A DNA stretch of 38,553 nucleotides, from assembly GCF_000143415.4 (NCBI RefSeq), contig NW_003314300.1, positions 549,720 to 588,272 of the forward strand. The letters run 5' to 3'. Positions within the stretch are counted from its first letter, which is position 1; each line of letters begins with the position of its first letter. The DNA is from Selaginella moellendorffii (taxonomy: Eukaryota; Streptophyta; Lycopodiopsida; Selaginellales; Selaginellaceae). Positions 19,559 through 30,554 of this stretch are shown here, in pieces. The position numbers and the translations under genes are program-made. The notes below the pieces were generated by a model. The model searched no databases, had not been told where the DNA came from, and saw only the letters and a program-made list of their open reading frames with translations.

Positions 19559-20520
19559 GGAAAGGTGAAGCAAATCGTGGGATCTACTCTGCTGGATTCG
19601 TCGCAGTCTTCGCTGGTTGTGAATTTCGAGTCGGAGAAATCGGCTGCCGAGTTTGCTGGAATGTATCGCCGCGATGATCTTCCCGGCGGACACGTGATCA
19701 GCGCTCACGGCACTGGAAGCGTATCCGGGCAAGTATTTGTTTCTAGATTTTGACAGCTCTCGTTTCTGCTAAATTTCAGGTGGCTTACAGATCGGTGGTG
19801 GTGTCAACTTAGGGAACACAAAGTCTTATCTGGAGCGAGTCATGTGATTGTCACCTCGGTGAGTGTTTTATATCAGTCTTATGAGGGAATAACTCCAACT
19901 TTGGTTTTTCTAGTTCGTGTTTAAGGACGGCAAGGTCGACACTGAAAGGCTCCAGCAGCTAGTACGCCTTGTTGGCCGGAAGAGGCTCGTTTTGGACCTG
20001 AGTTGCAGAAAGAAGGGGGATAGCTTGTAACACATGAAACTTTTGCCAGGATGGAGTATACATGGTCCTGACCGACCGGTGGCAAAAGTTTAGCGATCTG
20101 TCTATCACTGAAGAAACTCTAGCCAGTTTGGTGCAATCAGACGACGAGTTTCTTGTCCATGTGGTGGACGTTGAAGGAAAGCGGTAAGACAAGTAGTGAG
20201 AATAGTTTAAGCTGGAATCTTATCGCTACCACTGCTACTCCAGGCTGGGAATCGACGTCAAGATCTTGGGCCAATGGTCTCCAGTACGTATCATCTTGGA
20301 CTCTTCATGATCTTGGTGTCTTAGTTGTGAGTGAGTATTGATGTAGATCCGGGTTACGTATGCTGGTGGAGTAACATCGCTCGAAGGTCTGGATCTCATC
20401 AAAAATGCTGGGCGAGGCGTTGTAGACGTGACTGTTGGCTCTGCTCTCGACATATTTGGAGGCAATGTTTCATATTGCGATGTCTTGAATTGGCACAGAG
20501 ATCAGCAAAAAAAATGCTGA
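19559..20520 (+). pseudogene. HISN3: HISN3 (HisA-type isomerase) pseudogene, most complete copy
   Basis: The intact enzyme opens the ProFAR ring in step 4 of histidine synthesis in plastids. Exon-like blocks: 19559-19728 ([27 protein letters not shown]), 19780-19858 (GGLQIGGGVN, SHVIVTS), 19914-20016 ([24 protein letters not shown]), 20050-20183 (VLTDRWQKFSD, DEFLVHVVDVEGKR), 20244-20283 (LGID, ILGQWSP) and 20347-20520 ([26 protein letters not shown], stop). Defects: no exon for the N-terminal active-site region, a frameshifting deletion after GGHVI, a 7-bp deletion near 19,833 (GAG.CGAGTCATG), and no GT donor after LSCRKK. The first intron has a GC donor (cgg|gcaagt). The last exon is undamaged, so the decay is recent. 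A working copy must lie elsewhere. Confidence 0.9.
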
Positions 20521-20806
20521 TTTACTTGTCTTAACCTTGTCTAATCTCACTTTTTTGTTTCTGATGTACTCTTGGGATTTTCTAGCTGGCGAATTTGGAT
20601 CGGGATTCCTAGCATCGTCGTCTTTTGATCAGCCCTAAATTGTGTTCATGGCAACGGTAATCACTGCCGGTAGCTATGACCATTCAGTGACCAACACTTC
20701 GCATTCTAGAAGTCGGTGGGAGCTTCTGTGTGAGTCTGTGCTCGTGGAGCTTTACCTATGGCTGCCCCTTTTGTTTTCTCATTCCTTTTGCTCCTGTTCT
20801 GGAGAA

Positions 20807-20890
20807 ATGGCTCCTTCTCAAAAGCTTCTGCTTGCATTGCTCCTATCGTGCCTTCTCATCACTGCTGCTTTTGCTGCTGGAAATGAAGGT
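20807..20890 (+). pseudogene. Signal-peptide exon of a small secreted protein
   Basis: The ATG at 20,807 opens MAPSQKLLLALLLSCLLITA followed by AFAAGNEG and a gtagca donor. The N-terminus has a strong hydrophobic core and an AFA-A cleavage site. A possible second exon from about 20,948 reads DHVMDQTNTCGLDRALFCAC, with three cysteines, then degenerates. It may be the first exon of a short cysteine-containing secreted protein. The family is not recognised. Related copies lie at 18,499 (minus) and 22,570, and always sit beside HISN3 fragments. Confidence 0.5.
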
Positions 20891-20989
20891 AGCAGTTTTC
20901 TTCTCTAGAATCTTGATAGTTTCTTACTGTTTGAGCTGGATTTACAGACCATGTGATGGATCAAACAAACACTTGTGGGCTCGATAGAG

Positions 20990-21480
20990 CTCTGTTCTGT
21001 GCGTGTTTTCCACGATTTTTGGTTGGATGTTTTTTGTATTTCTTTTCAAGGCTAGGCCATGTTATGTTCTTCCCTAGCTATGTTATGTTCTTTGAGAACT
21101 TCAACTAAACAAGTTTTTTTTCACTTCCACAGGTCCAAGAACACACTCATTGTAAAACATTTCTTGGATTTGCCTGCCCCGCAAAGACTGGCCAAGGTGG
21201 CTGGACAATTCAAGGCCAAGAACCGAGATTTTCGTTTACAACCCAGGCTGGTCTATTTGGCAATACCAACCAGTGCCAAAACATTTGCAACTTCGCTGTT
21301 TGAGTGCCAAGAACCATGGCTGGAACAGCCTAGTGCCTATTGCAATTTGGCCAGGTCTTATTAGAACTGGCCAGGCACTATTAAGGTGGAGTCATCTTTA
21401 GTTGTGAACTCTCAAAGAACATAACATGGCCAGGAAAGAACATAACATGACATAAGACATGGAAATAATTTACAATGTTA
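20990..21480. other. Spacer with repeated GGCCA/TTGGC words
   Basis: No gene is recognised. The repeated gctaggccatg / atgttctttg words (21,050-21,100) recur inverted near 18,230-18,280 and again at 21,400-21,460. A cysteine-containing frame (21,122-21,300, reading GFACPAKTGQGGW) is open but does not match the phase of the signal-peptide exon. Confidence 0.35.
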
Positions 21481-21489
21481 AATTCTGAT

Positions 21490-21650
21490 CCTACTGCTGC
21501 AATGCCATTTGAACTCCTTGCTATGATCACATGTTCGCAGGGAAGATCACCCCTACGTACATTCCAACAAACTTGGCGGCCGATTTCTCTCACTCAAAAT
21601 TCACAACCACTGAAGACTGCGATGAATCCATCAGAGTAGACCCCATTAGT
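21490..21650 (-). pseudogene. HISN3: HISN3 fragment (exon 2), inverted
   Basis: The minus strand reads GSTLMDSSQSSVVVNFE, a stop, then EKSAAKFVGMY. This aligns with 19,574-19,700 of the main copy. It carries a stop and indels. Confidence 0.8.
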
Positions 21651-21809
21651 TGCTTCCTTACTCATTGTATTATCTCTACACTCCATAAAGAACCCTTACA
21701 TTGTATGCAGGGGTGAAACCGCACAGCTTGACGATCGGCTGGAATTCTCCCATGTGAATTGCAATCCAGTTCAAAACCGGGGAGATTCTTTAAGCTTGAA
21801 AGCAGCGCT

Positions 21810-22440
21810 CACGGCACTATTGGGCAAGTAATGTTTAGCAAATTTTTCTTTCTATTACATTGATCTTCTCCTGGCTTGCAGATCGGTGGTGGTGTCAACT
21901 TGTGGAACACGAAGTCTTAACTCGATGCTGGAGCGCGTCATGTGATTGCCAGTGTTTTATATCGTCCTAGGTTGGAAGAGTGGACCTGAGTTGCAGCAAG
22001 AAGGCGAGTAAATTCCTTGTAGTAACATATCTAAAAGAAAAAGTCTTGTCAGGATGGAGTATACTGACTGGTGGCAAAAAGTTTAGTGATCTGCCAATCA
22101 TTGATAGAAACTCTGGTTTGGCGCAATCGCAAGTTTTTTGTCCATGAGGTGGATCTTGGAACCGCCACACCAGGCTGGGAATCAATGAGGAGCTTGTCAA
22201 CATCTTGGTCTCCAGTACATATCATCTTGGACTCTTCATGCTTAGTTGTGAGTGACTATTGGTGTAACTCCCAGTTACATATGCTGGTGCAGTAACATCG
22301 CTCGAAGATCTGGATCTCATCAGAAATGCTGGACTGCCAGCTCTTCTCTCAACATATTTGGAGGCAATGTTTCATATTGCGATGTCTTGTGTTGGGACAG
22401 AGATCAGCAAAAAAACTGTTGATTTACTTGTCATAACCTT
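21810..22440 (+). pseudogene. HISN3: HISN3 pseudogene, second degraded copy
   Basis: The order follows 19,709-20,530: gcgctcacggcact with a GC donor (gggcaagtaatg), the glycine-rich exon (gatcggtggtggtgtcaact, stop inside), GACCTGAGTTGCAGC, a broken TDRWQKF block, GGGAATCAATGAGGAGCTTG, and an end exon with YAGAVTSLEDLDLIRNAG. It is AT-richer than the 19.56-kb copy and has several stops and deletions. It retains the gatgctggagcg segment that the main copy lost by a 7-bp deletion. Confidence 0.85.
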
Positions 22441-22564
22441 TGTCTATATCACATTTTTGGTTGTGATGTACTCCCCTTGCAAATGTGGATCAGGATTCCA
22501 AGCATAATTGTGTTCATGGTAACAGTAATCGACAATAACTCCTCACACTGTGTCTTGTGGAGCT

Positions 22565-22615
22565 TTACCTTGTGCTTGCTCATCACTTCTGCTTTTGCTG
22601 CTGGAAATGAAGGTT
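22565..22615 (+). pseudogene. Relic of the secreted-protein signal-peptide exon
   Basis: The bases gctcatcacttctgcttttg, then ctgctggaaatgaag, match the end of the signal-peptide exon at 20,850-20,888. The start codon and hydrophobic core are lost. Confidence 0.75.
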
Positions 22616-22739
22616 ACTTGCATGTCCATAGAATCTATTAGCTTTGTAGCATGTGAGAGCTACCTAGCTTGCTTGTTTCTACTATTAGTCTTCTAGCATC
22701 AGAACAACTTGGCAGCTCAGCATGATGATTTGCTCTTCT

Positions 22740-24400
22740 CACTATAGTGACTTTCCAGCAAATGATGGATAAAATTCTTTGTGATATGTTATAGATGACT
22801 ATTGATTTCATAAATACTTACTTTAGGTATTGTATTTTTTATAGAGGTTTGCAAATTAATCATGACAAACTTGTAGATTTTATTGATCATATTTTTAATC
22901 ATAATGTAGCATTGTGAGTGTTGTTGAAGTTATCAACATCAGCTTTCATTTAGTCTAAGGATTGCAATTAGGCATTTATGGATTTCAAAAAGTTGTTGAC
23001 GATTCTTTTATATCCTAATTACACTCAACCTTTTATTTTTTTGATATTGGTCTCAAGATGTATTGATGTAAGAGAACATAAATGTGGTTAGTTAGAATCA
23101 TCCCATTGTATATATTAGCTGTACATTACAACCAAGAGAGGTGAATTACTCTATGATATAAGGAATGTTTAGTAGTAGTTTGGGGTTTTGAAAAGCTTTA
23201 TACATACTTACATAATTCTCAAACATTATTATAAAATGATTATGTTGCAATTACTCTATTATTGAAGTGGAAGAGCTTGGTTGATCATATTGTTTGGTAA
23301 ATTCTAAAACTTAGATATATGATTTGAGGTTATTTATTGCTCAAGGAGTTCTATGGCTAATGCTAATACCTTTTCTTGAACTCCTCTCCCTTCTTCACTT
23401 TCTTCTTGTATTCATGACAAGTATGTTATTTTAGCATTAGTGGATTTTATAGAGGAGGATTTTATGCTATCGACTGTTACTATACTTGATATTTAATGTT
23501 CACAAGGTGTAGAACAAGATTTATATTTTTTTGACAAGGTTCGTGAGACTAAAAAAATTGAGTTGTGGATTTGAAAGTTTTATAATGGATTTAAAAATCT
23601 TGCTCACTTGTTGATTACTTGCTATTTTGGTATTTACATTTTTAATATCACCTTAAGGATAACTTTCTTTATTTTGTGGGAATTAATCATAATAATCATT
23701 TATGTGGTGGTGCTTTTAATTTTTATTCCATACTTTCTCCACACCTACCATAACTTCACTATTCTTGATAGGTATATGGGACATTGTCGTATGATTGAGA
23801 AGCTACACAAGTTTTTCTATTGGTTATAGATGCAATATGATATTATCATGTATATACATAGATGCATTTAGTGCTAAACTCATAATACTCCTTGGAAGAA
23901 TGATTGGAGTGAATTTTGGTTTTTTGTTCAATTGAGTTAATGGTGTTTGATTTGATAGGTTTCACAATCAACTACTAGAGATGAATATATTATTATTGCT
24001 TCTAACTACTTGACTCACTTAGTGGAAATTGAGACTATTATTAGATATTTCCTCCTTAATTGAATGGTGTTTCATCATTCTTATTCAAAACAAATTCTCT
24101 CATGTAATAGTCCTATATTTATAGTTGAAACATTTCACATCCTAATGTCTTGGTTGGGGATATGTCACATTTTCATAAGTGTGTATCATTTACAAATAAA
24201 TGATCATTTAAAGGAATAACCGTAAGGTATGTGAACTTTTAACATTCAGATTGGTATAGCTATTTACTATCTCTCTAGTATGCATATGTTAAGAGGGTGG
24301 AAAGTTCTATTGGTGCTTCACCATATAAACTTTTATATTATCATGATCTGATATTATTAATAGAGTTGAATTTACCTTTTACAATTGCTACAAGCTACTG
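22740..24400 (+). mobile_element. Decayed Ty3/gypsy pol, copy 1 (RT-RNase H-integrase)
   Basis: Readable pieces in order: FQQMMDKILCDM and DKLVDFIDHIF (reverse transcriptase, about 22,750-22,900), FMDFKKLLTILLYPNYTQPF (RT/RNase H junction, about 22,975-23,035), the integrase zinc-binding region ending FFYWL.MQYDII (about 23,740-23,870), then DEYIIIASNYLTHLVE (integrase core, about 23,975), and SIGASPYKLLYYHD with IELNLP (about 24,310-24,380). Many stops and frameshifts are present. LTRs were not identified with confidence. Very AT-rich. Confidence 0.8.
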
Positions 24401-24539
24401 ATGTTAGGATTAGTATTTGATGAGCATTCTTCCATTGGAGTTTATTGAACACTTAGGATATATATAAGTGGGAAGATAATAATGCTACAACTCCTATCAT
24501 TGTTCACCTCCTCATCATGCATACTTCTATAATTCTTAC

Positions 24540-25600
24540 AAGTTGTTAAAAATGATTATGCTACAGTCATTTCATTATTGAAGTAGAAGAACTTGGTTGA
24601 TCATACTATTTAATGGGCTTTGAAACTTAAGATATATAAATCACCATACTTGATGTTGGTGCTCTTTTTTGAACTCCTTTCCTTTCTTCCTTCTCTTCTC
24701 CTATTCTTGATGGACTTATTGTTTTAGGATCAATGATTTTTCGACGAGGACATTATGCCATTAATGATTATTGTATTTGATATTCAATATCCATAAGATG
24801 TTAAGATAGATTTACCTTTTCTTGATAATGTTCATGAAGTTTAAAAGGTTGAGCCATGGATCTTAAGGTTTTATGATAGGTTTGAGAATTCTACATCACT
24901 TGCTAATGATTTGCCATTGTGATATTGACATTCTTAATATTGCCTTGAGGATGACTTTATTTTATTTATGGGGATTAATTGTGATGCACATCTAGGTGTC
25001 TTTGATCTTTATTTCACACTTTCTTCATGTTTACCATGACTCTTTGATTCTAAATAGGTATATAGAACATCATTATATGACTGAGAAGCTTTGCAAGTCT
25101 TTTTATTAGTTGGAGATGCAACGTGATATTATTTGGTATGTGTATAGTTACATTTGGTGCTAAGCTTGTAACTTCTTCTTTAGGTTTCCCCACACGTGCC
25201 AACTAACCTATAAACGATCAACCATCTCCTTATTACTCAATCTACATTAGCTAGGAGTAGAATGGGTTTTGATATGCCACTTCTGAATGGCTAGATTGCT
25301 AGAAACACAGAAAATACTCCTCTCAATGGAATGACAAATGGAGTCAATTGTAGATTCCTATTTATTTATGTTAGTGGTGTTTGATAGCAAACACCACTAA
25401 CAAATTTCTATATCAACTACTAAAAATGAAAATGCCATTATTACTTTTGACTACTTGACTTATTGAAAAGAAATTTATGCTCTTACTAGTGCATTTGTGA
25501 TTGTTTTTAAACACTTTCTCCTCAATCAAGTGGTGTTCCACCATTTTTGGCTATAGTAGATTTTCTCAGACAATGGTCTTATATTTATGGCTAACGTGTG
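24540..25600 (+). mobile_element. Decayed Ty3/gypsy pol, copy 2 (RNase H-integrase)
   Basis: Parallel to copy 1, with the same order of blocks about 1.3 kb downstream: attattgaagtagaagaact, then the HHYMTEKLCKSFY.LEMQRD zinc-binding region (about 25,065-25,125), then FKHFLLNQVVFHHFW and IFSDNGLIFMANV of the integrase core (about 25,505-25,600). It ends abruptly near 25,600, just upstream of the minisatellite. Stops and frameshifts throughout. Confidence 0.8.
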
Positions 25601-25819
25601 AGATAGTGGTAGTCAAAAGGGTGCCACGTGGTAGTGGCTGAAGCAGAAGCCATAAGCATAACACATTTGGACTAAAAGCTTTGACTTGGATAGTCGAGAG
25701 TGGGAGTGGAACTCCCAACGAAGTGCTCAAAGAACGAGCACAAAGAAGTAGTAAGTGAGTCTCTAGAAAAGGGATATAAGAGGACCAATACATGACACAT
25801 GAAAGTGACAAGACGAAGT

Positions 25820-26110
25820 TTGAGATGGAGTCCGAGAAGGAATCCGAGATGGACTCGAGATAGAGTCCGAGATGGAGTCCAAGATGGATCCGAGATGGAC
25901 TCAAAATAGAGTCTGAGATGGACTCAAGATGGAGTTCAAGATGAACCCGAGATGGAATCTGAGATGGACCTAAGATGGAACCGAGATGGAGTCCAAGATG
26001 GAGTCCAAGGTCAAGTTTGAGATGGACCTGCGATAGAGTCTGAGGTTAAGGCCAAGATAGAGACCGAGACTAAGACTGAGACCGAGTTTGAATCCAAGTC
26101 CGGATTCAAA
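25820..26110 (+). repeat. 12-bp minisatellite (GAGATGGAGTCC type)
   Basis: About 20 imperfect units of the form gagatgga(g/c)tcc(a/g) follow one another, degenerating at the right end into gaccgag / gactaag variants. Changes such as deletions of one or two bases break any continuous frame. Confidence 0.92.
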
Positions 26111-27165
26111 GCTAAGGGTGAAAGCCCAAAGCATTCATCTCCTAGACCCTAGGGGGTTTTGTGAACTCCAAAAGTATAGTAGGGGAAATACTCCAATGGA
26201 GCCAATTTGGCTAGGAAAGGCCAATGTGACCAAGGAAGGCATACCCACGTGTTGGGTGATGATATATCTACTAAAGAGTTTAAGGCTAGAGTGAATACGG
26301 ACAGATAAGTGGGGTAACTTAATAAAGTGTTTAAAAGTTGATTTTAGCTCCTCCAGAGGATTAAATGGTTGATGCTCTCAATCCAAGTGTGGGTGGCACT
26401 ACCTACTTGGATACTTGGAGTGTTTCATCAGAACCTCACTCTAGCCACATAGCTAGGGCACCAAAAGGCAGAAGGTGGGGAGAGTACCCACGAGATTTGC
26501 GTTAGGTCACGATGTTTCAAAATGTTGTTCCAAAGTCCCAAACTATAGAAAGGAAGAGGATAATTCCTCTTGTGTAGTGATTAAGAATGTAGTCATGTGG
26601 CAAGGAAGTCCTAGAGCCTTCAAGCATTGATCTAGTGATAGTGTTGGCGAATATGGCTAAGGACAAAAAGGGATTTAATGGGGACTAAAAAAGGGATGTT
26701 AGGGAAGGTTATTCCTTATGTCTCTGGGCATTTTAAGGGTGCTAAGGTGTAGTCAAGGGATGACCACTCATGGACAGATGGCCTAGTCTTTAAGAGACGG
26801 GACTGTGATGTAAGTGGTGTTAGACTACTGATGTGATAAGGGTGAATAGGCATAGCCTTAGTGTAACGGGCCGATATGTCAGTGGTATATTTGGGTATCA
26901 ATAATAGGATCAGACACATAGAGCACTTGGGGTTGAGTGGCATAGATGCCATTCACAGGGCTAACAAGTCTTTAAGTCCGGAATAAGATTTATGAAGGTT
27001 ATGAGTGAGACTCCTCCAAGTGGTCGAGGTGTGGTCAAGCTTATGCATGATGTTAGTGGTGTACTTTTCAATATAGTTAATATTTCAATATAGTTTAGAC
27101 CCTTATCACTATAGAGTTTCTATAGATGATAAGTATGGATTAAGAGATAATCAAAGCTCTGGCCT
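26111..27165. other. AT-rich region without recognised gene
   Basis: No supported coding sequence. This may be the 3' part of a decayed retroelement following the integrase relic, but no LTR or polypurine tract was established. Confidence 0.35.
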
Positions 27166-27850
27166 CTAAACTTTGGCCTCTACACAACTCTTTTCTAATG
27201 TAGCAAAGAATTAGGGTGGTCCTTAAGAATCTTGTAATAATTCTGGCCTAGTCTAGGAAGAGAGTTATAACAATATCAGAGTGTATATTGTGGAGTTAGG
27301 ATCTCACATATATAATCTTGGATTAATGGAATAAAAATGTTCTAAATACAAATCTAAAAAGGAAAAGGATATCAATGTTCTTACTTTTTTGTAATTAATT
27401 TTTATATAACTATATTTAATCCAGATTTAATTTAAGATATTACATCTGTCTTTAATCATTAAGATATTATGAATATTTATTTTTAACTTCCTAAAAAAAC
27501 TAGAAATTGTTATTTATAGTATACTTTATCTCTCTCCCTTTAATCCAATTGAAAAGGGAGTAAAGGTTTGATAAAAAGCCCTTAGTGGCTATTTTATTCC
27601 TATTTTTCTCTCAAGAGTCCATAGTGATGGTATATTTAAATCTCATCCTATAATCAAATGTGTTATATGATTATATTTTTTTTATGAATTATTTATTTTT
27701 TAAGAAATGGAAAAAATTAAAGAAAGTTGACAGAGCATTGACATAGATATCTTATAATGTTCTAGAAATGCTTATAATCTATAACAGTAGCAATCCAAAA
27801 TCTAACATTATAAATTTCTTATAGCCAACACTGAGGGTTTAGAGAAAATG
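27166..27850 (+). repeat. Dispersed repeat, copy C
   Basis: A direct copy of 14,709-15,385, sharing nearly all words in order. The match stops at gtttagagaaa, where copy B continues into sequence shared with copy A. Confidence 0.88.
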
Positions 27851-30030
27851 CATTACTTAGATCATAATCTGAGATCAATGTCAAACAATAGAAGAAGTCA
27901 AGGTAGATGTTAATCATCTTCAAATGGCCTCTACAGTAAAAAGTTATGGAGCAAGAGCTTTGCATTGGCTTTACCATCAATAAGGTCTAGACTTACTCCA
28001 TGATTCTATTTTTGACATTATGCATACTATTGCTTTGCAAGATATAAACAATATGATATGGAAGAAAATCTGAGAGGCTAAGAAGGAAGCAATTGCAAAG
28101 GAGCACCTTCATCTAATGTTGCAAAAGTGGTCCTTAAGCATGAAAGTTGGGTAGACTGCCAGAAAGACCTTTGGAACACTTAGCTTTCTGGAAAGCATCT
28201 GAGCATCGACAATTTTCAATGGTATGGTGATTATGTTTTTAGAAAACTTCTAGGACCCAGATGATCTTAAGCTTATACAAATAAGCACTAATATTACAAC
28301 GATTTTTTTTTTACTTTAGATGAGACTATGGTTGGAATGTTGAATAATTGTTAGTTTTGAACTATTTATTATCAGCATAGAGAGTGTTATAAGTAAAATG
28401 TTTTGGTGATAACAAGAAGATACTCCATTATGTTTTTGGAGATGGGCATATGGTTCAAGATATATTTTATATTGGACCACATGATGCAACATGGTGCTAC
28501 ATATATCAGAGAATGTCTGGTGATATTAACATATGAAGACAAAGTATAAGCAAATAGACATTAAATATCATTTCTAATTCCTTTTTTTCTAGGTTTTCTT
28601 ATACTAGAGTACAAGCTTTGCTCTTTAAAGATTATGATCATATTCTTCCTCCAGTTGTAAAAAGCTTGCATGAAGTTAAAAATACAAATTGATACTTAAG
28701 TAAGTAAACACTTTCTTTCTCTACAATGTTTTCAATCTTTTTTCCATAGGATATATTGGAGCATTCTGCCAAGAATTAAATAAAGCTTTATTTGCTAAGG
28801 CTCCAAACTCTGATTGGGACGATCTGATAAAGGAGAAGGGAATTCTTATTGGCAAGGGATTTAATTGACCTAATGCAATTGTGGGATTTAACAATATAAC
28901 TGAGGATGTGTTGTCCAGTGACAAAGTTCAAATTTATTTTGGCAGTGGGATATATCTTTGGAGGCTCAAATGTTCATATGGTAGAGAAGAATCCAGCTTG
29001 GGGAGAACTTCCTTGGATTGGGAAGTTTAAATATACTTCTGTTTCTAAGTTTGAACAAAGCTACAAAATAAAACATGTTTTATTTATTTTATGTATCTTT
29101 TGTATTCTTTTGGAAGTTTACTTTGTAGTAGATTATTTTTGTTATGAAATAATGAATGGTCATCCAAAAAAATGTGAGTTTTCAAGTATACATTTGCTTG
29201 CAAGTGCAATGTATAAGTTTGGTGTTAATTGAATTCAACCTGTTGAGCTCATAGAGTGTGTGGTTTCAATCCAAGATGGAAAACGGTGTGGACTTCAAAT
29301 TTTTTAGGGGTAAAAACCTCAAGGTTACCAAGTAGGCTTAGGGAACATTGTTGTAATATAGCCAAAAGCTCATGATATTCTTCAAGTGAGAACTTGTGAA
29401 GTTTAATATGTCTATGTTGATCATGTTTTTTATGCAGAGAGGAAGGTCCAAATCATCTTGCTGCAACACATGAAAGGCTTGCCTAAAACCATTTATGCAC
29501 TTACATATCAAAATTGGCAAAGGCTATCTTGGGATGTATTGATTAGAATCATTGATGCAGGTAGGCTAGAACTTGATAGTGTAATATTAATAATTTGCTG
29601 CACATTGCTTCTTACTCCTATTTCCATTTTCTCTCTATCTCCTAGTTTTTATATCCTTTACCCTCTATCTATGTGCAATACTTGGGCCATTCTTTTCCAC
29701 CTTGTAAGCTGGGTTTTGCTGCATCAGAGCTGTAGGTATAAATTTATATATTATTCCAAGCTCTCCCAAGAGCATACTACTTAGATCGCAATCTAGCTGC
29801 TGGAGGCAGAATAGAAAGCTAGGCAAATTCGTTTCGAGGCTTGGTCACAAATGTTTGGCCTGATTTTAAGCACTGGCTACATCAATCTCTCACCTCATGA
29901 GAGATTGTTTGAAGACTTGCTAGGGGAGCAGGTATCTTCAGGTCCATGGCCCGTGGAAGTCTCTCGCAATGGGTAAACTTTGTGCCTCACCACCAATGCC
30001 TTTGACCACCTCAGAGCTGATGTTTCCAAC
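27851..30030 (+). pseudogene. Possible decayed gene or transposon remains, family unknown
   Basis: AT-rich sequence contains several protein-like stretches on the plus strand broken by stops. Examples are QDIFYIGPHDATWCYIYQ (about 28,455), TRVQALLFKDYDHILPP (about 28,605), APNSDWDDLIKEKGILIG (about 28,802) and GLPKTIYALTYQNWQRLSW (about 29,478). I cannot place them in a family. The spacing suggests exons of one decayed multi-exon gene or several transposon scraps. Confidence that this was coding is moderate, and function is unknown. Confidence 0.35.
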
Positions 30031-30034
30031 AATT

Positions 30035-30095
30035 TATCAAGGCATTTGATCAAACAGGTATTTGGCTTCATCGATTTGCCCCGCTTGAGCATTTG
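30035..30095 (-). pseudogene. PPR repeat relic
   Basis: One minus-strand frame reads NAQAGQIDEAKYLFDQMP followed by stops, a nearly perfect half of an S-type PPR unit. Only about 20 codons survive. Confidence 0.7.
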
Positions 30096-30099
30096 AGCA

Positions 30100-30550
30100 G
30101 GTATGTTTTCAGGCATCCAAAAAGTTCATTGTGGAAGCTCATTATAGGTCAAACATCCCTTGGACGCCTTATAGACCACTTGGCCAAGCTGTCATATATT
30201 TGGCAAATCATAATATTCAACACAACTCATCTTATAATCACCAAAGTCATTTCCCTGGTTTTTGTTCTAGTTGCTTTGTTTTCTTGACCTGGTCTAGACT
30301 GACCATGGAAAAGCAGGTCCTTCTGAGCTATCAGCTCACCCTCTTCCTCCATGTGAGCAAAGGATTTTAAGATATTTTAGTATTAACAAAAACAAGGAAT
30401 ATTCTCAAAGCTAGTCATAAATTAATTAGTTTTTTACGTATATTTGTTAAAGTAAGCAAAAGGAAGATTCTTGAATAAACTTATTCTTTGAGATAGTTTC
30501 AGAAAATTGGATACATCCACGCAAGGAAAAGGAAAAATCCGAGTGTGCTC
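30100..30550. other. AT-rich spacer, no gene recognised
   Basis: Nothing supported. Short open frames here have no family resemblance. Confidence 0.4.
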
Positions 30551-30554
30551 GTGG

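Noticed and set aside
21122-21364. Second exon of the secreted protein (GFACPAKTGQGGW frame)
   Set aside because: The phase does not fit the signal-peptide exon donor, and the in-phase reading stops after a few codons. Kept only as a remark in the spacer entry.
25820-26110. Repeat block considered as a CRISPR array
   Set aside because: Units are contiguous 12-mers without unique spacers, and the genome is a plant's.
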